NCBI GenBank assembly: GCA_963920765.1 | Contig: OY987250.1 | Location: 11,710,409-11,774,408, forward strand | Length of the DNA: 64,000 bases | Reading direction: 5' to 3' | From: Ulota crispa | Lineage: Eukaryota > Streptophyta > Bryopsida > Orthotrichales > Orthotrichaceae | Part shown: positions 34,001-47,556 of the stretch, in pieces | How positions within the stretch are numbered: position 1 is the stretch's first letter | Layout: every line of letters starts with the position of its first letter | Notes under the pieces: model-generated | Told to the model about the DNA's origin: nothing | The model's input: the letters and a program-made list of their open reading frames with translations, nothing else | The model's database searches: none | Made by a program: the position numbers and the translations under genes

Positions 34001-37000
34001 GGACAGAAGAAAACTGAGGGCTGTCAAAATAAGTCAGAAAACAAGATGGCAATTGTTCATCTGCTTACCAATCTGACTAATGAGGTCTGTGCCAGGTACT
34101 TGGACAACAACAATCTCACTGGAACCCTTGACATTCTCAACTTGCTTGAACTGGGCTTACTGCAAACCAAAAACAAAGCTTGGAGCGCAACTGAGAAGCT
34201 GGGGGTTATGAGTTTGAGCAATAATAGCATCGAGAATGTAATTTCGAGCCCTTACGTTATTGCTAACGTCACTACTGTCTTCATGTAAGTACAATTGTAT
34301 GATCATTGGTTTGAAGTAGTAAATAGTCTGAATTCAGTACACACCGATCACCAGCAAGATGATGCCCATGTTTATTTTGGTTGCTCACTTGTTAGATAAT
34401 TACCGCTTCTTAGCTGACGTAGCAGTCGAATCCGCAGAGCTACTTACATTGCTTCTAGATGGCAGTAATACTTATTGACAATGATTAGTACATCCCCTCC
34501 ATGCGTGATGGGATGAAAATTGCAGCCTTGCGGGGAATCCATACTGTCGTGACTCTGACTGCAACGATGACACCCACAGGTACTACTGCGCACAAACCTG
34601 CATCAACACCAAATTAGGTAAACTGGGAAAAACAGTACATTCTGGGACTTTCACTATTTCTGTCATTATGTACAATTTAGCATATTACAAAAGAACAAGT
34701 GTGTTATTTCTTGTACAATAGTGAAGTCTTAGTGATTGCCTTCAAAACTTTCAAATACTCACAGCTTTGAGCTATAGCTATGCCTACATTTACTGCATGT
34801 AAGATTAAGATGGAGTACAAAATGGTCCCTCCGTTTTTCCCAATTCACCTAATATGGTGTTCATCGTATCATCGCGTAAGAATCACTGTAGAGATGTTCC
34901 TCTCCAATGCGGGATGTGCAAGTGCCATACATAATTATTCTGCACGTATAATTCCAAACTGATATGGTTTCTAAATTTTCAACAGCAATAAACTTATTGT
35001 CTTTTTGTGCGTACAGCAAAAGGGAACAAGCGCAAGATTATCAGCACTGCCGTGACTATTAGTGTGGCTGCAGTGGTGTTGATGGTGTTGATAGTGTTGA
35101 CTGTTGCGGGGGGTATACTAATCATCAGAAAATACAAACGGTATCTGCAACTGCAATTCGAACAAAGTGAGTACCTCAGCATACTCGTTTCTATTCTTCG
35201 GTACATAGCTGCTCTTCTACGTAGTCGCTAGATTTGAAGAGCCCCTTTGGTAACATTTATTCCTCTTTACTGCGCTGCAGAATTCGAAGAGTTTGACGTG
35301 AAGCCCACTATATTCTCCTACAATGAGCTGCGGAATGCCACACGAAACTTCCATGAAGACATGAAGCTGGGGCAGGGCGGCTATGGAGCTGTATACAAGG
35401 TGCTCAAATACCACTAAAAACTTATGAATTGTACCATCGATGCCCACACCGTTGTTCTGATTGCTAGGGCTATTTGCAACTCAAGATGTAATATTTGAAA
35501 AGCTCCGCCGGGCAAAGCTGAGGGGACGCGGCCTCGGACGAGTCACAGATGCTTCAATAATTGATGGAATCAATGACACACGGGGTGGGGGGGCGTGGTT
35601 GTAATATACGAGTATTGATTAGAACTAAACTTGTTCTGCAGGGTGTGTTGTCAAGTGGACATGTGGTGGCTGTGAAACAGCTGTTCGTGCAAGCGGCACA
35701 AGGACAGGATGATTTCTTGAACGAAGTGGTCCTTATCACGGGCATGAAGCACAGAAACTTGGTGAATCTCAAAGGATGTTGTCGTCGTGATTCTCAGAAG
35801 CTGCTGGTTTACGAGTACGTTGACAATTTCGATGTTGACCAACTTCTACTCGGTACGTTTGATTGGATCCAATATTGCCCTTGCTTCATTTACAGTCTTC
35901 CTCATCTTCCACAATGTACATAACCGTCTCCTTAACTCCCACTCCTGCAACAAGCACGAACACGTTTCTCAAGTAAGTTTTTCAGTAAACACTCCTCATC
36001 CCTGTTCACAACAGGATCAAGAAGGCAGATAAGCGGTCCGCTAGCCTGCTGGCCTGCGCGGCTCAAGATTTGTTTGGGCGTTGCTCGTGGATTGCATTAT
36101 CTTCATGCGCTGGCGCATCCCAGAGTCATCCACCGGGACATCAAGGCTGCAAACATCTTGCTGGATTCCTATCTGGAGCCAAAGATTGCGGATTTTGGCT
36201 TGGCTCTGTTATTCCCAGATGAACAAACCCACATCATGACTGTGCATGTTGCTGGAACCAAGTAAGGCAATCTTGTTCCAACCTTCCCACTGCAGGCACT
36301 TGCCATAGCTCCTTCTGTTATCAATCGAGTTTCTAAGCCAATTTGAGCATGTTTTGATCACTGACATGGCCACTCTGCATTTGAACAATGTTGGGTGCAG
36401 AGGGTACTTGGCACCGGAGTATGCTTCACTTGGGCAACTGAGCGACAAAGTGGATGTGTACAGCTTCGGGGTTCTATGTTTGGAGATTATAAGCGGACGA
36501 CGCAACATTGAAGAGACTGCACCTCTACACCAAGTATACCTTACCCAATGGGTATAATAATCTACCTTCTTCATACCACCGTCATGCAGGACTGTACTTA
36601 ACGCCATATTCATTGAATGGGGAAAACCAGATTCCCAAGTTGTACCCTAATGCTCGGTTTAAGGTGGTCACCTTCATCTTAAAATGTTACAAAATTGCCA
36701 ATTTAATGAATATGGCGTTACTTGGTTTTGATCAAAAAATCATTTAAGTAGCTGATACAGCATTTTTTGCATTGGCAGGCATGGAAACTGCACGAGGTAG
36801 ATAGGCTGATGGAACTGGTGGATCCGACACTGCAAACAAGCGATGAAGAGTTGCGAGACGTACAACGGATAATCAACGTGTGCCTTCAGTGCATTTCTAC
36901 TGTAGTGGATCGTCGACCCAGCATGGCACGCATTGTGGCCATCTTGCAGGGAGATGTGGAGTCGGAAGTGCAAGTTGTAAGGGAAGGACAGCTGAACAGC

Positions 37001-37162
37001 AAGGGGTCACACAGTTCTTGGACTAGTGGGCTGGGGAGTGTCTCAGAGGAAGAAAGCAGCACCTCCTCCTTGTTTGGGTCGCATGGAAAATCTCGCCGCG
37101 GCCAAAGTACTAGAATTGACAGCTGTGCTACAGTGGAACTCTCTGAGATTGGAGGTAGATAA
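31008..37162 (+). CDS. LRR receptor-like serine/threonine kinase, 17 exons, 857 aa
   Basis: Predicted plasma-membrane receptor kinase. Exons: 31008-31152, 31365-31593, 31852-31923, 32291-32365, 32793-32858, 33018-33164, 33296-33364, 33521-33589, 33744-33902, 34096-34284, 34526-34617, 35017-35166, 35281-35399, 35642-35852, 36015-36261, 36401-36551, 36779-37162. All junctions are GT-AG and phases agree; the sum is 2574 bases with no internal stop. A signal peptide (1 to about 36) precedes an N-terminal cap and LRRs, mostly one repeat per exon. A transmembrane helix lies at about 446-470. The kinase has [10 protein letters not shown] (about 518-527), VAVK (K539), [12 protein letters not shown] (D639), DFG (657-659) and APE (684-686), so all catalytic motifs are kept. 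Kinase style is nearest to the LRR-VIII group; no malectin domain is seen. The ligand is unknown. Confidence 0.92.
34765..34960. repeat. Dispersed repeat in intron 11 of the LRR kinase
   Basis: Inverted relative of about 1210-1440, sharing GATTAAGATGGAGTACAAAATGG-like and CCAATTCACCTAATATGGTGT-like segments. It contributes a spurious short frame (34780-34962). Confidence 0.65.
36600..36719. mobile_element. 120-bp MITE in intron 16 of the LRR kinase
   Basis: AACGCCATATTCATTGAA at the left is matched inverted at the right. ACTT is duplicated at both borders (36596-36599 and 36720-36723). Non-coding, and it does not disturb the splice sites. Confidence 0.7.
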
Positions 37163-40100
37163 GTTAGCCAGCGCCTCTTCTGATCTTTTCTTGGAGCAAA
37201 CTGCCCTTTATCTTGAGCAGTTGATCAGGTGTAGTGATTTGAAGTCGGTCTTTTCTGTCACCGGTATTGAGCTCTTGAGGATTTGTGTAGTAGAAGGAGA
37301 AGATGCAGTCCGGTGTGAATCAAGAGCTTGGATCTCTAATCCGTGGTTACTGGCAATGATTGAAGAATTTAGTGATGTCTCTCTGCAGAAAATATTCTTT
37401 ACTTGGGCTTGTAACCCTGCGTGTGTAGGCAGGGGTAGGGTTAGTGTGGTAATGAGTATACGTTCGTTTGGAGTTACGTGTACATGTCGTGTTATGTAGA
37501 CTAATTTGGTCAACCGCATGTTGTATAAAGGATGGTTTTGAATTTGAAATGGAAGGGAACAATTTCTCAATTACATGCCTCAATTTTTGACAAAATCAAA
37601 ACTAAACATGTCTGAAGCAAAAAGCCAGGGTTACCAATTTTACCCCGTTGTGCATGCATCCATGGCAAGGATGTGACATACACTTGATACGGCCCCAAGA
37701 GCTACCCTTTTGTTATTTGCCGTATAACAATCAATGCTCAATGCTTGCGTGTGCAACAAATGCAATTTTGACAAGATGATGCACACATGCCAACACCATG
37801 TTGAATGCCTTTTAGGGTTGTTTGGAGTCATGTCCCTGTGCTAGCCATTGACAGTTTCATTAGAAAGTGCCAACACTATGTGATGACAAACCAAAAAGAA
37901 TTTGCAACCTTATGGTCAAGGATGTAATTTGCCAAAACTTGCAAGCATGACATTTGCAAAGCTCTCCTAGATTTAGATGAATGTGACTAGTCTATCCCTG
38001 TAGTGAATCAAGGGCAGTTTACACTATGCCTCACGTCCCAAACTTCGCAAGTCCAAGTTCTATGTCATTTCTCAATTTTTGGTTAGGTATTGAGAGAAAT
38101 ATTTTAAAAAAAACTTCCATATTCTTTATGGAGAAAATATTGTAATCAGTTGGCTCTTTAGTTGGGTTTTGGTTTTGGTTGCTCCCAATTCTCGAGTGAA
38201 GTCCCATTGTTTGGAGTCTAAACTTCCGAAATTCTACAAAAATAAGGATCTTTTAAGTGAAATGAAACTTGAAACATGGGTTAAAATGTGGATTGCTTTT
38301 AGAGTGTTGCTTTTGTGAAGTAGTGTTTAGGTTCTAGAATAAGATTAAACATGCAAATGCTTGTGTTATTTTGTGTCTTAAGTTTTGAAATCTATGACCA
38401 TGAAATCAAACTATTGTGGTATAGACATGAATCAATTGAAAGCACTATTTGTTAGCAAAATTTTAAATCCTCCAAGAGGTCCTTAAATTTTGATGCTCTC
38501 AACATTAAATGAACCTAGACTGGGTACATTAGAAGCATGTGTGAATTGTAAAGTTTCTCTACCTCATATGACTTTTTGATTGTATGTCACAAAAAGCATG
38601 TATGTAAATGCTAATCTAGTCCTTGTATGTAGGACCTTAGCCACATGCACAACCCAAAATAATACAAAAGGTATTGCACTCATAAAATATGTAAATGTAC
38701 TCACTAGTCATTATCCAAGTACTTCACTCATCTATTCAAATAGAGAAATAAAATTTATTGTTCTATTGAACCCACATCTTTGTCCAATTGGGATGCACAA
38801 CAATATAAAATTCATGATTGCATTGAACTCAAAAGGTGGGCAAAAATAGGGGATTAGTGATTTGTTTGTTGTAATAAATACATATCTTGGGATCCTTTTT
38901 GAGACTTGTGAAGGGCCTCTTGGAGGGTGCAAAATTTTGGAAATGTGCTATTTCTATGAATGCTATAAAGCTTGAAGTTGTATTTTTTGAAAGCTATTAC
39001 ATTCACTTGATTTTTTCAGAATTTCAATGAATTGCATGTATGGATAGTTGAAGCACTATTAGAAGTGATCAGTAGTAGCAAAATTAAAAAATTGTAAGTT
39101 TAAACCAATTAAATTTCATCTGTTCAAAGAGAATGGTCTCTCAATTACACTATCAAGTACATGACTTTGTGATATAGTATGAATTGTTTGTCAGTTTTAT
39201 TATGTTTACTTGAGTTTTAGAAAAATGCTTAGCCTCTATTAAAGTGAAAAGTTATTGCTTTTATTAAAACTCTAGCAAGTAATTATGTCTTGTATCTTTT
39301 ATAGTACTTGATTGTAATTGCTAATAAAAATGTCAATGTAACATAAGTTATACACTAAACCACAAACATTTGCATCAAGTCAGATTGTAATTTTTTTAAA
39401 TATTTATTTAAAGTCCAAATATAGGAATTAACAGATAGGTTGTTTTTTGGCAATCGAATTATGGAAAACGCCCATTGTGTTCTTTTGTAGTAGAATTGCT
39501 AGAGAGTGGTTCTTTGAATAGGCTACCATTAGAAAAAAAAGGTTGATGCACTTAAAATATTGAATACAAACATTTGTTTTTTACTTTTCCAGAAAAAGGC
39601 ATAGGAAGTATATTGTCCACTACAAGACCACTACTATGGAAACTAACATTCATTCAATATTTAAGCTACAAAGAATTCAGTTTCTTTGCTATGTAAGTCT
39701 TCTTTTCTACTTTAGAATTTTCTTAAACACAAATAAGAAATATTGTATTTAAAAGAGTGCATACAAATCCTAAGACATTCAAACAATATTTCATTTTTTT
39801 CTAAATAGGAAGCTTTTAGTATTTGTAAAGAGTTAAGAAAATCTTGTTTTCAAAAAACCAAATATTTTGTTCTATCAATTGAAGAGAAGAGGGGTTTAAT
39901 TTGGATTTTTATAGGATACAAGAAAACAAGTCAATTAACCCCTAAAGGACCGAGGGCCCTTTTCGAGGACATTTGGGATTTTGGGCATGTACCTATGGCT
40001 AAACTACTTTGCATGATTTTTTGAAACTTTTATTGAAGGTGAGGAATTCATTGATCTACGTCAAATTGTAATTGTTTCTTCATTCTGACAATTATTGAAG

Positions 40101-41331
40101 AAGCTTAAAATGAATTTCTAGAAAAAGCTGCTCCCTGAGCAGCCAAAAGCTTTTTAAAAGTTTTTATTTTTTTCAACCAAAAATCTGAAATAGGTTCTTT
40201 AGACCTATATAGATGTGGGGAGCTTTGAATCATTCAATTTTGATAGATGAGATGAAAGGTATGAGAAGTTTTAGTTTGCAAGTAGGTGTGGCACTTGTAT
40301 ACCTGGTTATGCTAATGCAACCTCATTTCCTACTGCACCAAATTTTGTGCCTAACCGTGCTACCACTGCACCTGCAATCCCTATAGCTACAAATCCTATA
40401 CCTTCCAAGACGTCACAACCTCTAAACCAAGGTAAACTTCCATTTCAAACTTTTGAATTGAAGCTTTTGAATACTTTTTAGATTTACAATTTTTTTTGTT
40501 TAGCCCCACCTCTTTCTACTCCCATTGCAGTGACAAAAGAAAAACCAAGTGTAGGAAGAAGCAGGCAAAGGGCATAGGAAGAACTAGGCAGAGGAAGAAT
40601 TAGGCAGACAAAGAACCAAGCGGACGAAGAACGAAGCGGATGAGGAACCAGGTCATAGTGCTTCCCGTCTTTCAATTCCTCTTCAAATTAGATTATGTTT
40701 CCTCTTGACATTGATAATATTTTTTTGAAATTGTTTTGCTCTTTTTAGTGTACATTTATCATATTAAAAGACTCACTTTACCTAAGTATGTTAGGGTTTT
40801 AGGATTTTAGGGTTTTAGGATTTTAGGGTTTTAGGTTTTGAAGGTTTAAGTGCGTGTTGACTAATGAGCTTTGATTAATTTTAGGGTTTTGATTATTTAG
40901 AAATGAAAGTACTCAATTGGATATAATGCCTTGGAATTATTAAGGTTTAAAGAGAAGATATGAGAACTCTTTTGGCCACAGTCCATTCATTTTTTAAGGT
41001 ATTATTCAAATTAGTTCGTTCAACGATTACAAATCAACAAAATGAGTAAAATTGTGAACTTGTCTTTGCCTTATTGCATGGTATTATATCTTTACTCTGG
41101 TCTCTTATTCCCAACCTGATTGTGTTTCTTTGATATCAACGCGGACCTTGAGACAGGTATGGGTTTAGGGCTCTCGTAGCGCTGCCTCGGAGATGTAGAT
41201 TCAGAAGCTTATTGTTCACAGTCATCATGCGCTATTGTTCTGTGCATGCTTTGCATAAGACTATTGTCTTGTTGCACTTGGTAATGTATATAAGAGAAAT
41301 CATGAACATATTAAACTACACAGTGTTTTCT
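37163..41331. other. AT-rich intergenic DNA
   Basis: The 3' untranslated region of the LRR kinase probably occupies the first few hundred bases. A lone TTAA-CCCCTAAAGGACC end at 39935 belongs to the TTAA family. 40796-40850 is a degenerate TTTTAGGG-like repeat. 40300-40430 reads as a Pro/Ala/Thr-rich frame ending at a possible donor, but has no partner exon. Nothing else is supported. Confidence 0.55.
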
Positions 41332-42639
41332 CAGGGGTGTTAAAGTGTGAGCAGGGAGCAATGAGCATTGAGCGTTGAGCGGTGAACAAATATTTTTTAG
41401 AATTTTGAAATTGAAAATGATAATTTAATGAACTTCATACAATTGTAAATATGCAAAAATGATCATTACATGAATTTTTTTTGATGTTGTATGAAAATCA
41501 TCCATTGAAAAGAACAAATGAAGAATCATATTGAATGAATGAATAATTATAAGGATGAATGAAATTTTATATGGATGAATGAAAAATGAAATGGATGAAT
41601 GTAGATGAAAGGAGGACAACAAACATGATGCTAATATGTTTAGAATGATACATTTTAATAAATAATCAAGGCAAAGTACTTGAAAACTAGAGAAAATAAA
41701 ATTTCATAGATTTCCACTTTTTCAAAGAATAAAGATCAAATACAAGAATGTTCCAGCTTCTCATGTTCTAAATAGGGCAGCACAATCCACATTGCAATTT
41801 ATAGTATTTCAAAAGATTGCATCAAATGCTTTAATATTGAATTTGAATATTTTTACATGTGCCTTTGTTACATTCCTAGCTTCTAAATAAAGCAACTGAA
41901 GCCCACATTGCAATTTGTAATATTACAAAGGGCATTGTCAAATGCTTTAAAATAGAGTTTACATTTCTTCTATAGTGCATGTTCTACCTTCCCAGGTTCC
42001 AAATAGAGAAGCTAAAGCCCACATCTTAATTTGTAGTATCTTGAAGAACAATGTCAAATGCTTTGAAATGAGATTTACATTTCTTCAATTGTAAATGCTC
42101 TACCATCCCAAGTCCCAAATATGGTAGCTCAAGCTCACATTGCAACTTGTAATATTGCAAATAAGTGTCAAGTATTTTCAAATAAGATTTACATATTTTG
42201 ACATGTGCAAGCAGTGATCCCAAATATGATTTTCACTATTAGCACAAGTGGCTAAAAACACTGCTAAAAAGTTAAAATTTTCAAATTTAACACTAGGAAG
42301 CTTATATTTTTTTTAGCTACAAGAAAACTTTGTTAGCAATCTTGCTAAATTTAGCCAATTTAGAGAATGCTGGTGCAAGGTCTACCTTTTCAATTTTCAA
42401 ATAAAGTAACATAAACACAACAAATCATTTAAGGCAAATTTGTGTTCATTAGATTTGAATTGCTTAACTCAACATTATTCTCAAATCAACTTAGTAGCAA
42501 AATGGTAATTTTGGCGTTTTTCTCTATTACATGTCATTTTAATTGATTTTTAGCAAAAAGTAACTAAGTTTTTAATTTCAAACTTGAAATTTTGTTGAAA
42601 TTTCATATATTTTGCAATTTTAACAAATTTTGTGTCTCT

Positions 42640-42806
42640 TTTACAAGACACACTAAGAGTACAACATTGGCTCCTAGGTTCTGAAGAAGGACATAAGACA
42701 AAAAGAAGTAACTTGCAAAAAAAAATTAAATTAAATTAAATTTTGATTTTTTTTTTTTTAATTTTTTTGATAGGAGGGCACCTTGGATTCCAAGGAGGGT
42801 TTTGAA

Positions 42807-42839
<33 letters not shown>

Positions 42840-43020
42840 TTGTAGGAGGTCTCCTCATATTCCGAGGAGCACTTTGAATAATCCACAATGGGCCCAAGAT
42901 GACCCTTTGGTTCTAAAGAAGACTCTAAAACAAGAAGAGATAACTTCTAGAAACTTAAAAAGGTCTTTTTGGAACATCTCATTTTTGGGCAGCTATTTGT
43001 ACTTTTAACAGTTCTAGAAG
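42640..43020. repeat. Dispersed repeat with (AAT)n, copy 1
   Basis: GGGCACCTTGGATTCC, an (AAT)11 microsatellite at about 42807-42840, and GGGCCCAAGATGACC recur in the same order and orientation at 46790-47045 inside the same 6.2-kb element. Confidence 0.7.
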
Positions 43021-43566
43021 AAGTTTTTTTCCTCAACTCTAGGCTTAAATTATTTTTTGCGTGTTTTATCTTATATATGATTTTACTATTCTTGTTTTAG
43101 TTTAGTCAAGCAAGGTTATAAAACTTCATATTTTATAAGCTCAGCTAGTAGGTAGAAACGCATCAAGTTTGAGCCATGTGCATCCATTGACTAGTAAGTT
43201 TTTCTCAAAGCATCTATGCACATCAGTATTCAAAATGACCGAATGCTAGTTATAACAATCAAGCATCATTGCAGCTGAACATGTCAATAGTTTGAAGGAA
43301 GATCATGGTCCTAACCAGCCATACTCAAACTGCACCATATCATCCAGTTATCATTTTGCTATCACTTTCATAAAGTCAAGTAAAAAGAGATAGTTAATGC
43401 TTGCTTAACAAATTCACTTATATAGCCAATGAAAGTCGGGTAATCATCAGAGTAACATGGCGTGTTTGCTAGGGCTTTTCAACTTTGTTCATACTTAAGC
43501 ACCACTTGACAAGTACTTCACACAAATATTCCATCTGATTAATATCAGTGAGTCAAGACTAACACA

Positions 43567-44445
43567 TGTATAGTCGGGTATAACAAACATACGAACTGCC
43601 ATTTTGAGGCTGTCTGATTTTTTGGTATAATGCCAAGTATAAGCGATACATTCTTTTCAAAAAAGTTACCATGGCATCCTTGCACAGTATCAATCTAGCA
43701 TGCCAAATATTAGTTTCAAAAAAGAAAAACTTCATTTGTGGTAAATTTTTTAAGTGATTTTGTTTTGTTTTATATGATATTTTATTAACAACAATTGATA
43801 ATGAAAATTTGAGATTTGATTTCATGGATTCAAAGGAAACATCCATATGCATATCTTTCATGCTAAAAAACACTCCCTTAAGTAACAAAAATTTGATCAA
43901 TAAAAGATTCAATGAAACTTGTGATAAGTCCAAATTTTGTAATTTTTATTTTATTTTATGAAAATCAATCTTGTTGTTTGACTCAAATATTGTGACTAAG
44001 TTTGTATCTGCAGTCATGATATCTTGTGTACTTGATGAAAAGCTAGTTTAAAATGAAAGATATGTATTTTACTAAATTTGGAGCTATCACAAGTTTCATT
44101 GAATCTTTTATTGATCAAATTTTTGTTACTTAAGAGGGTGTTTTTTAGCATGGAAGATGTGCATATGGATGTTTCCTTTGAACCCATGAAATCATATCTC
44201 TAATTTTCATTGCCAATTGTTTTTAATAAAATATCATGTAAAACCAAAAAAAATCACTTAAAAAATTCACCACAAATGAAGTTTTTCTTTTCTAAAATTG
44301 ATATTTGGCATGCTGGACTAATATTGGGCAAGGATGCCATGGTAATTTTTTTGAAAAGAATGTATTGCTTATACTTGGCATTTCACCAAAAAAATAGCCA
44401 ACCTCAAAATGGTAGTTTGTATGTTTGTTGTACTTGACTGTATAG
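43567..44445. repeat. Large inverted repeat, about 365-bp arms
   Basis: Arms about 43567-43930 and 44088-44445 are inverted copies with moderate divergence. They are separated by about 155 bp near the middle of the 6.2-kb element. The open frames on opposite strands (43933 minus, 44210 plus) are mirror images and not genes. No clear target duplication was seen. Confidence 0.8.
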
Positions 44446-46789
44446 CATTTGCAGCAGTTTTGTGTTTGATCCGAAAACAACTTTACTGCCGTATTCTACT
44501 TACCAAGAAAGGAAACATGGTTCTTAGCTTTTTTTCAAAAATATAGCATATTGGTCTTGCTAGAGAGAAAACATAGCGTCCTTTTCTATAGCATTTTGAG
44601 TAGGAAAACAAACCATATACAACTTCAGCAGCAGTGTGCATACCCGTTCTTCTAGCATGAGAAATATTGAGTGGAAAGAACAACCCCGAGTTTTTAAATC
44701 GTAAAGTGCACAATACGTGTTACAATACATAGAGTATAGAGATATTCTAAAGCAAAGTTTAGAAAAAGACTAGTAGTCTTTGAAAGTAGAAGTAAAGAAT
44801 TTGAAATTTGGCAAAATTGCCAAGAGGATTTGGACCTCACTTGTGCCCATCCAAAAACACAACAAGCCAATGTAGTGTCAGTGAGGTTGCAATGAGTGTC
44901 AAAAGTCCAAATCGCTTGTTATTGCTATCATTCGGCAAGCATACAAAAATATAGATAATTACGTCAAAGACCCTCAGAAAACATCAAAGCCAAAGAACTT
45001 GGGTAGAGCTTGGTTGACTAGAAGTTCTCATGATCTCTTGGAAACTCCTAAGCGTGAGGATCATTGATTAGTCAGTACGTCCTTTTGATCACGGGTGATT
45101 GCAAGAAATGCTTGTACTATTTTTTGTCCCCTTCACCTCCTGATTGTGGTTTTTGGCTCTTATCTTTTGCGTACCAAGTCATTTTGAGCTGAAATTTTAG
45201 AGGAAGGTACACGTCATAGTTACAAACCTTTTGTGATTTTTGCAATTTTTTTAAAATTATTTTATTATTTTTAATTAGCTTCCAAATAGGTGTCTACCTT
45301 GGCCATTTTGGAGGGTTTTAGTACAATTTTGGGTCCAAAAAAGCAAATCTCATGCCACATATTAGAGAATTTGTTCATCATAGAGCATTACATGGATTGA
45401 TAGAAGGGTTTTAGGAAATTGTAAATTCTCTACCTTTTACATGCTCTCAAAGTAGGCATCCTTTAGTCAATGATTGGAGAAAGAAAACAAACTTCCTTAA
45501 AAAAGCAATTCCATCGATACAAATGTCTTGAATAGAGCAAAAATGGCCATTTTTTGTTTGATTTTTGGATTTTTTTGTAATTACTAAAATCAAAAACATG
45601 GCAGCCTACAAATTCTGGTAATTTTTGCTCCATATGCCTGCGTAGTATTCCTTATTATTAACTAGCAGTACATAGTACCACTGACCGCTTACATCATCTA
45701 AGGAAGTGATTTTTTTTCATCCATTCATTGAATTGTCATTATTGATAGTTGGTCTTTCTAAATGACATGCCATGTGCCTCATTCCCAATAGATTTGGGAT
45801 GGGAGGGACAATTCAGATTTCTATTACAGGGGTGATGTGTATTACTTGCAATACTAGTAGCACTGCCAATACTACACCCAAAAAAAGACAATTTGAGACA
45901 AAACCATGAAGTCTTTCTTGTAATCACCCTCACGCATAAGTCCAAAATAGCAAAGGCAAAGCTTACGTGGAAGCATGCTAAACGTACAACATGCAAACTC
46001 GTTATTCAACGGAAAGTCAGAGCTTTGTAAAAAATGCGTGGTAGTCCAGAACAAGAGAGAAGGAAAAGGGAGGGAACTGAAGCGCTATAGTTACCGCTCA
46101 AAGGAGCTCGATTTTTTTCAAAACTACCAGATCCACTGACAATGGTGTAAGCATTGATCTTATCCAAGGATTTTTTACTGGTTTGTTATCAAAGTTAGCC
46201 TCTATTTATTTTTTTTAGGGCAGATAACCATGTACTAAAATCAGGATTAGTCCTTAATTAGCTTTTCGTGGTAGATACTCATCCATTACAATGGATTAGA
46301 ATCATGATCTCTTCAACTTGATTTTGTGAACTTAAATTAGAGCCTCCTCTAAAGCAAAGTTTGCTAATTAAGCCCGGTGTTTTTTTTCACACACATGTCA
46401 CCTCATCAAGGCTTAGATTTAGGTCATATATGCATCAGAGGGCATATAATGAGCTAGCTTTATTTAAGCAAATAGTAATGTGCTAGATGCTTGTAGGTTT
46501 AGAACCTACTATATAATCTTTCCATTTATGTCATAAGGCCTCATATCCACTATTTTATACTCAATGCTAATAGTACTCGCAAATGTGTCACTTTAAAATA
46601 GATGTTCTTTTTGAAGTCTTGGTAGAAGTAATTAGATACTTTTTCCATAGAGTCAAGGTGTATTGTAACTCAATTGGCAAAATGCCATAAAGAGTATAGT
46701 TTATCCGTATCTAGTCTTGTCGTCAGTTTAGAAGCAATGAATGTCTTGAACTAGAAAAGAAAGCTAGAAAAAAAGAAAAAAAGAAAAAG

Positions 46790-47045
46790 TTAAAAAAAAA
46801 ATTCTTTTACTAAGAGGGCACTTTGGATTTTGAAGAGCAAAAAGGGATAACTTGCAAAACCAAAACTATAAAAATTGAGAATTTTTTTTGTTGAAAGTAA
46901 TAATAAGAATAATAATTTTTGGGAGGGCTCTTTGGATTCAGAGTAACACTTTGCAAAACCTGTAATGGGGCCAAGATGACCTCCTTGGTTCCAAAGAGGG
47001 TCCTAAGCCCCCCCCCCCTATTTGGTCCAAAGAGGGAGTTTGTAG
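46790..47045. repeat. Dispersed repeat with AAT-rich core, copy 2
   Basis: Direct-orientation relative of 42640-43020, ending in a run of about eleven C at 47008-47018. Confidence 0.65.
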
Positions 47046-47556
47046 TGTGCAAGTGAACTTGTAAATGTTAGTATATCAAAGCTTGAAGCTTCTTTGAAAT
47101 GTGAGGTTTTTTTTCAATGTCCTATTTATGCACGTCTATCCATTAAGTATTCAAAACTCACATCATAATCTCATTCATTGGATGATAATTAGATGGATGA
47201 TGGATGAATGATTGGATGAATGTTTTTATCATGGATGAATGATATTCATTCTTCATCCATTTCAAATTTCCTTTCATGTACATAAACTAGAATTTCTACC
47301 ATTTTTGCCTTTACTACCTTTATTTGGACAATGCATGAATCTATAAGAGCTCTCTTCCTCCAAGTTATTTCATGATCTTTTCACATTTAAGAATTGTTCT
47401 ATTACTATTTTATGGGCAAACTTCATTTTTTATTATTCAAAAATGAATACTTTTTAGTAAAAATTGAACACTCACTGCTCAAATCTAGCTGCTCACTGCT
47501 CACTGCTCAACACTCACCGCTCCCCGCTCACACTTTAGCTGCGCTAAGTGTTTTCT

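Larger units (their letters stand above)
41332..47546. mobile_element. 6.2-kb TIR element with hAT-like ends and TGAGC-rich subtermini
   Basis: Left end CAGGGGTGTTAAAGTGTGAGC and right end inverted TAGCGCAGCTAAAGTGTGAGC fit the (C/T)AGNG start of hAT elements. Flanks share the 10-bp AGTGTTTTCT (41322-41331 and 47547-47556), of which eight would be the usual hAT target duplication. Both subtermini have clustered TGAGC motifs, then GGATGAATGA arrays (about 41525-41605 and 47165-47265). No hAT transposase was found. A 10-bp duplication would also suit a Mutator-like element. Confidence 0.7.

Noticed and set aside
40796..40850. Possible interstitial telomere repeat
   Set aside because: The unit is a mix of TTTTAGGG and TTTTAGGA rather than exact TTTAGGG, and is very short; recorded as a degenerate repeat only.
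41090..41331. Possible copia-type solo LTR left of the 6.2-kb element
   Set aside because: The TATATAAGAG and AT-rich end are suggestive, but no TG...CA borders or 5-bp duplication could be found.
43559..44437. Similar frames on opposite strands
   Set aside because: Mirror images from the large inverted repeat; AT-rich and without a domain.
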